From: Bacteroidales bacterium
GTDB taxonomy: Bacteria; Bacteroidota; Bacteroidia; Bacteroidales; NBLH01
Direction: 5' to 3'
DNA: 9,878 nucleotides
NCBI GenBank assembly: GCA_027083715.1
Contig: JALWNR010000743.1
Span: 1-9,878 of the forward strand
The translations under genes were made by a program, and so were the position numbers. This document shows positions 7,897 to 9,878 of the stretch, piece after piece. Within the stretch, counting starts at the first letter, position 1. Every line of letters starts with the position of its first letter. Below the pieces are notes generated by a model. It did no database searches and was not told the DNA's origin. It saw only the letters and a program-made list of their open reading frames with translations.

Positions 7897-7992
7897 TACA
7901 AAAAAAATTATAAAGGTTTTGATCCGAATTCGCCGGAGTCGTATATAACGCTTTCTTTATTACAAAATGCTCATTTAGAGCAGAGCCTACTG

Positions 7993-8583
7993 TTGGCAAA
8001 AATTGTACAAGATCAATTCAGAACGCGTGCAGGAAGAAAAGATCGTGGGGTGCGCCAAGCAGGATTAGTGGTGTTGTGGAATGCAACTATGCCTGCTATA
8101 TTGGTAGAAACCGGATTTATCAGCAACCCTACGGAAGAAAAATATTTAATGACAGATTATGGACAATCCATTATTGCCTCGGCAATATTCAGAGCTTTTA
8201 GAGATTATAAAAACCTGATAGAAAAAAACAGTAAATACGTGCCGGTTAGTGTACAAAAATCGAATACAAAAAAACAAAATATTTCGGTAAATACAGCTAA
8301 TTATACCAAAACGGAAACAGGCATTATTTTTAGGGTACAAATAAAGTCTTCAATAAACCGTATTCCTGCCGGTTCTTCAGAATTTAAAGGTTTAAAAAAT
8401 ATAAAAGAAATTAATTATAAAGGAATTTATAAATATTATTACGGTGCAACTGATAGTTTTAGCGAAGTCTTGAAAATTCAAACCGAAGTTAGAAAAAAAA
8501 TACCTGATGCATTTGTAGTTTCTTTCAAAAATGGTAAGAGAATACCATTAGACCAAGCATTAAAAGAAACTGGCAGAAGGTAA
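7993..8583 (+). CDS. Amidase_3 C-terminal half with SPOR-like domain
   Basis: The frame is open from directly after the stop (7897); ATG 7993 is merely the first Met and sits inside the amidase fold, so independent translation is doubtful. Between 7897 and 7992 the frame still reads as amidase (G-F-D-P-N-S-P-E-S-Y, then L-E-Q-S-L-L-L). After the Met come the last parts of the catalytic domain: R-T-R-A-G-R-K-D-R-G-V-R-Q-A-G-L-V-V-L and P-A-I-L-V-E-T-G-F-I-S-N, with the catalytic Glu at 8107-8109. A linker of about 40 polar residues leads to a region of about 80 residues, from F-R-V-Q-I-K-S-S to the end, that resembles the SPOR-like C-terminus of Bacteroidota amidases. This could bind denuded glycan at division sites. 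The next gene starts 61 bp on. Confidence 0.65.
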   Translation: MAKIVQDQFRTRAGRKDRGVRQAGLVVLWNATMPAILVETGFISNPTEEKYLMTDYGQSIIASAIFRAFRDYKNLIEKNSKYVPVSVQKSNTKKQNISVNTANYTKTETGIIFRVQIKSSINRIPAGSSEFKGLKNIKEINYKGIYKYYYGATDSFSEVLKIQTEVRKKIPDAFVVSFKNGKRIPLDQALKETGRR

Positions 8584-8622
8584 GGTGCAAAATGAGAAGA
8601 ACATTAATTAAATTTTTTAATG

Positions 8623-8630
8623 TAAATTTG
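8623..8630 (+). promoter_or_regulatory. Candidate -7 promoter element for the MCE gene
   Basis: TAAATTTG matches the Bacteroidota -7 consensus TAnnTTTG in full and lies 14 bp before the ATG at 8645. The implied leader is very short, under about 10 bases, and no TTTG -33 box is obvious. If real, it lets the MCE gene be expressed independently of the interrupted amidase gene. Confidence 0.4.
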
Positions 8631-8644
8631 TCAAAAATACATTT

Positions 8645-9679
8645 ATGAGCAGATCAGGCATTATTAAAATCGGGATATTGGTAGTATTTGCCATTATCGT
8701 TTTTATTTGGGGAATCAGTTATTTGCGGGGTAAAGATATCTTTAATAAAGATAATTACTATTATGTTGTTTATAAGGAAATTGGTGGACTTACACCATCA
8801 AGTTCCGTAATGATTAATGGATATAAAATCGGGCAAGTAATAGATATAAAATTATATCAGGATACATCAGAGTATCTGGTAGCTCAAATAATGATAAACT
8901 CAAAATTTAAAGTACGTAAAGGAGCGGTTGCTCAAATATACAGTACTGATTTAATGGGTACCAAAGCAATTCGGATATTATATGGCACCGGAAAAAAATA
9001 CTATAAAGATGGAGATACATTACCGGGAACAGTTGAAGGAGATTTAATGGAACAAGTAAATATGGAAATTCTGCCTTTAAAGAAAAAAGCAGAAAGTTTA
9101 ATTGGTTCCATTGATTCGGCAATTGTTATGTTTCGGGCTGTTTTTAATGAAAATACACAGGAAAATTTACGTAGAACTTTTGCCAGCCTAAAAAATACAG
9201 TTGCTAATTTAGAAAACTCTACTAAAGTAGTTGACACACTAATGTCTTCCGAAAGTACTCGGATTGTTCATATTTTAAGTAATGTAGATTCCATAAGCTC
9301 TGCTTTGAAAGATAATAAAGACGAAATTTCAAATATAATTGAAAATTTTTCGGCAATTAGTGATTCCTTGGCTAAGGCTGATATTGCTCATACTTTAATG
9401 CAAGTAGATACGGCTTTGTTGCAATTTAATGAAATTTTAGCTACTGTAAACAAAGGGAATGGTACTATTTCGCAACTCTTGCATAACGATACTTTATATA
9501 TGAATATTGAAAATGCAACTTATCACTTGAATCGCCTATTACGCGACATGCATGAAAATCCCAAACGTTATGTTAATTTTTCTTTAATGGATTTTGGAAA
9601 AACAGTTTATATTGAAGACAAACCGGATGATATTAAAGGTAATAATAAAAAATCTAAAAAAAAGAAAAAAGAAAATTAG
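8645..9679 (+). CDS. MlaD/MCE family lipid-transport protein
   Basis: The product has 344 residues. Residues 5-25 are a single N-terminal membrane helix after M-S-R-S, giving an inner-membrane anchor with the rest in the periplasm. Residues about 39-117 are one MCE domain: V-V-Y-K-E-I-G-G-L-T-P-S-S-S-V-M-I-N-G-Y-K-I-G-Q-V at 41-65, and S-T-D-L-M-G-T-K-A-I-R-I at 100-111. The rest is mostly helical (about 135-300) with many spaced Leu/Ile/Val residues, likely a long coiled coil. It closes with a strongly basic tail ending K-K-S-K-K-K-K-K-E-N. MCE proteins form hexameric rings that move phospholipids between the membranes, usually with an MlaE/MlaF ABC transporter; those genes are not in this window. 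ATG 8645 gives the usual short N-terminus. The gene follows the amidase by 61 bp and its stop is 1 bp from the next start, so it is probably translated together with that gene. Confidence 0.9.
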   Translation: MSRSGIIKIGILVVFAIIVFIWGISYLRGKDIFNKDNYYYVVYKEIGGLTPSSSVMINGYKIGQVIDIKLYQDTSEYLVAQIMINSKFKVRKGAVAQIYSTDLMGTKAIRILYGTGKKYYKDGDTLPGTVEGDLMEQVNMEILPLKKKAESLIGSIDSAIVMFRAVFNENTQENLRRTFASLKNTVANLENSTKVVDTLMSSESTRIVHILSNVDSISSALKDNKDEISNIIENFSAISDSLAKADIAHTLMQVDTALLQFNEILATVNKGNGTISQLLHNDTLYMNIENATYHLNRLLRDMHENPKRYVNFSLMDFGKTVYIEDKPDDIKGNNKKSKKKKKEN

Positions 9680-9680
9680 T

Positions 9681-9878
9681 ATGAGAATTTTATTCGTTTT
9701 TTTGAGCTTTGTATTTGTTGATACAATAAGCTTTGCTCAAAACAGGGATTTTGAAACGATTGATGCTTTAATAAATAATTGGCATAAAGCTGCCACAAAT
9801 GCCAATGCTCCTGCTTTTTTTGGTTTTATGGCAGATGATTGTATCTATATCGGCACAGACCCAACTGAGCACTGGACA
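9681..9878 (+). CDS. Secreted NTF2/SnoaL-like protein, N-terminal part (cut by window end)
   Basis: ATG 9681 opens a frame that runs without a stop to the right edge (66 codons). Residues 1-20 (M-R-I-L, hydrophobic core, I-S-F-A-Q) are a signal peptide. The mature part, I-D-A-L-I-N-N-W-H-K-A-A, then F-F-G-F-M-A-D-D-C-I-Y-I-G-T-D-P-T-E-H-W, fits the opening helix and first strand of the SnoaL_3/DUF4440 group of NTF2-like folds. Members of this group are small cone-shaped proteins with varied or unknown ligands, so no activity can be given. The start is 1 bp after the MCE gene's stop, which suggests tight co-expression, but a functional link is not established. The assignment rests on a short fragment. 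Confidence 0.7.
   Translation, partial: MRILFVFLSFVFVDTISFAQNRDFETIDALINNWHKAATNANAPAFFGFMADDCIYIGTDPTEHWT

Larger units (their letters stand above)
7438..8583 (+). pseudogene. N-acetylmuramoyl-L-alanine amidase (Amidase_3) interrupted by an in-frame TAA
   Basis: Two open stretches, 7438-7893 and 7897-8583, lie in the same frame and together make one complete Amidase_3 protein of about 380 residues broken only by TAA at 7894-7896. The sequence on both sides of the stop keeps family character (E-N-Y-V-I-L before it, Y-K-K-N-Y-K-G-F-D-P-N-S-P-E-S-Y after it), with no residues lost, so this is not a simple frameshift. The enzyme family cleaves the bond between N-acetylmuramic acid and L-alanine in peptidoglycan, in the periplasm, during cell separation and wall turnover. 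The active site needs both halves: His43, Glu57 and His112 (zinc ligands) precede the stop, and the catalytic Glu of V-E-T-G-F (8107-8109) follows it. If the stop is real and not read through, no active enzyme is made. A sequence error is an equally good explanation, in which case this is an ordinary intact gene. Confidence 0.7.

Noticed and set aside
7861..7992. Frameshift in the amidase gene
   Set aside because: Both halves are in the same frame and the sequence between them still reads as amidase apart from the TAA, so a single indel cannot explain it.
8907..9237. Two - strand open frames opposite the MCE gene
   Set aside because: They are antisense to conserved MCE coding sequence, with no support of their own.

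Overview
This window looks like chromosomal DNA from a member of the Bacteroidota. The DNA is AT-rich and no gene has a clear Shine-Dalgarno site. Several gaps hold copies of the TAnnTTTG -7 promoter element typical of the phylum. The proteins are also Bacteroidota forms: a TPR/PD40/OmpA fusion, the large OstA-like LptD, an N-acetylmuramoyl-L-alanine amidase with a SPOR-like tail, a single-domain MlaD/MCE protein and a DUF4159 protein. I cannot assign an order or genus from the sequence alone.

Layout. From 1 to 3349 the + strand carries the C-terminal part of an AsmA-like protein (cut by the left edge), then, 14 bp later, a secreted TPR/PD40/OmpA protein. These two probably form one operon. 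A short hairpin at about 3345-3390 separates them from three genes on the - strand: rplS (ribosomal protein L19), a secreted DUF4159 protein, and lptD. lptD is divergent from a second + strand group: the amidase, an MlaD/MCE protein and, 1 bp after it, the start of a secreted NTF2/SnoaL-like protein cut by the right edge. No gap exceeds 300 bp. I see no RNA gene, CRISPR array, insertion sequence or other sign of horizontal transfer.

Common theme. Apart from rplS, most genes belong to families that build or maintain the cell envelope. AsmA-like and MCE proteins are linked to lipid transport across the periplasm, LptD inserts LPS into the outer membrane, OmpA-type domains bind peptidoglycan, and Amidase_3 enzymes cleave it. 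This is an ordinary housekeeping envelope region rather than a defence or mobile island.

The strongest anomaly is the amidase. One in-frame TAA at 7894-7896 splits an otherwise continuous reading frame, leaving the zinc ligands on one side and the catalytic glutamate on the other. It could be a real nonsense mutation, a sequence error or a read-through site; the window alone cannot decide. Other points of interest are a C-terminal 11-residue-repeat coiled coil on the AsmA-like protein, a non-ATG start for lptD, and a perfect 16-bp palindrome in the lptD/amidase divergent gap. I found no convincing new biological system.
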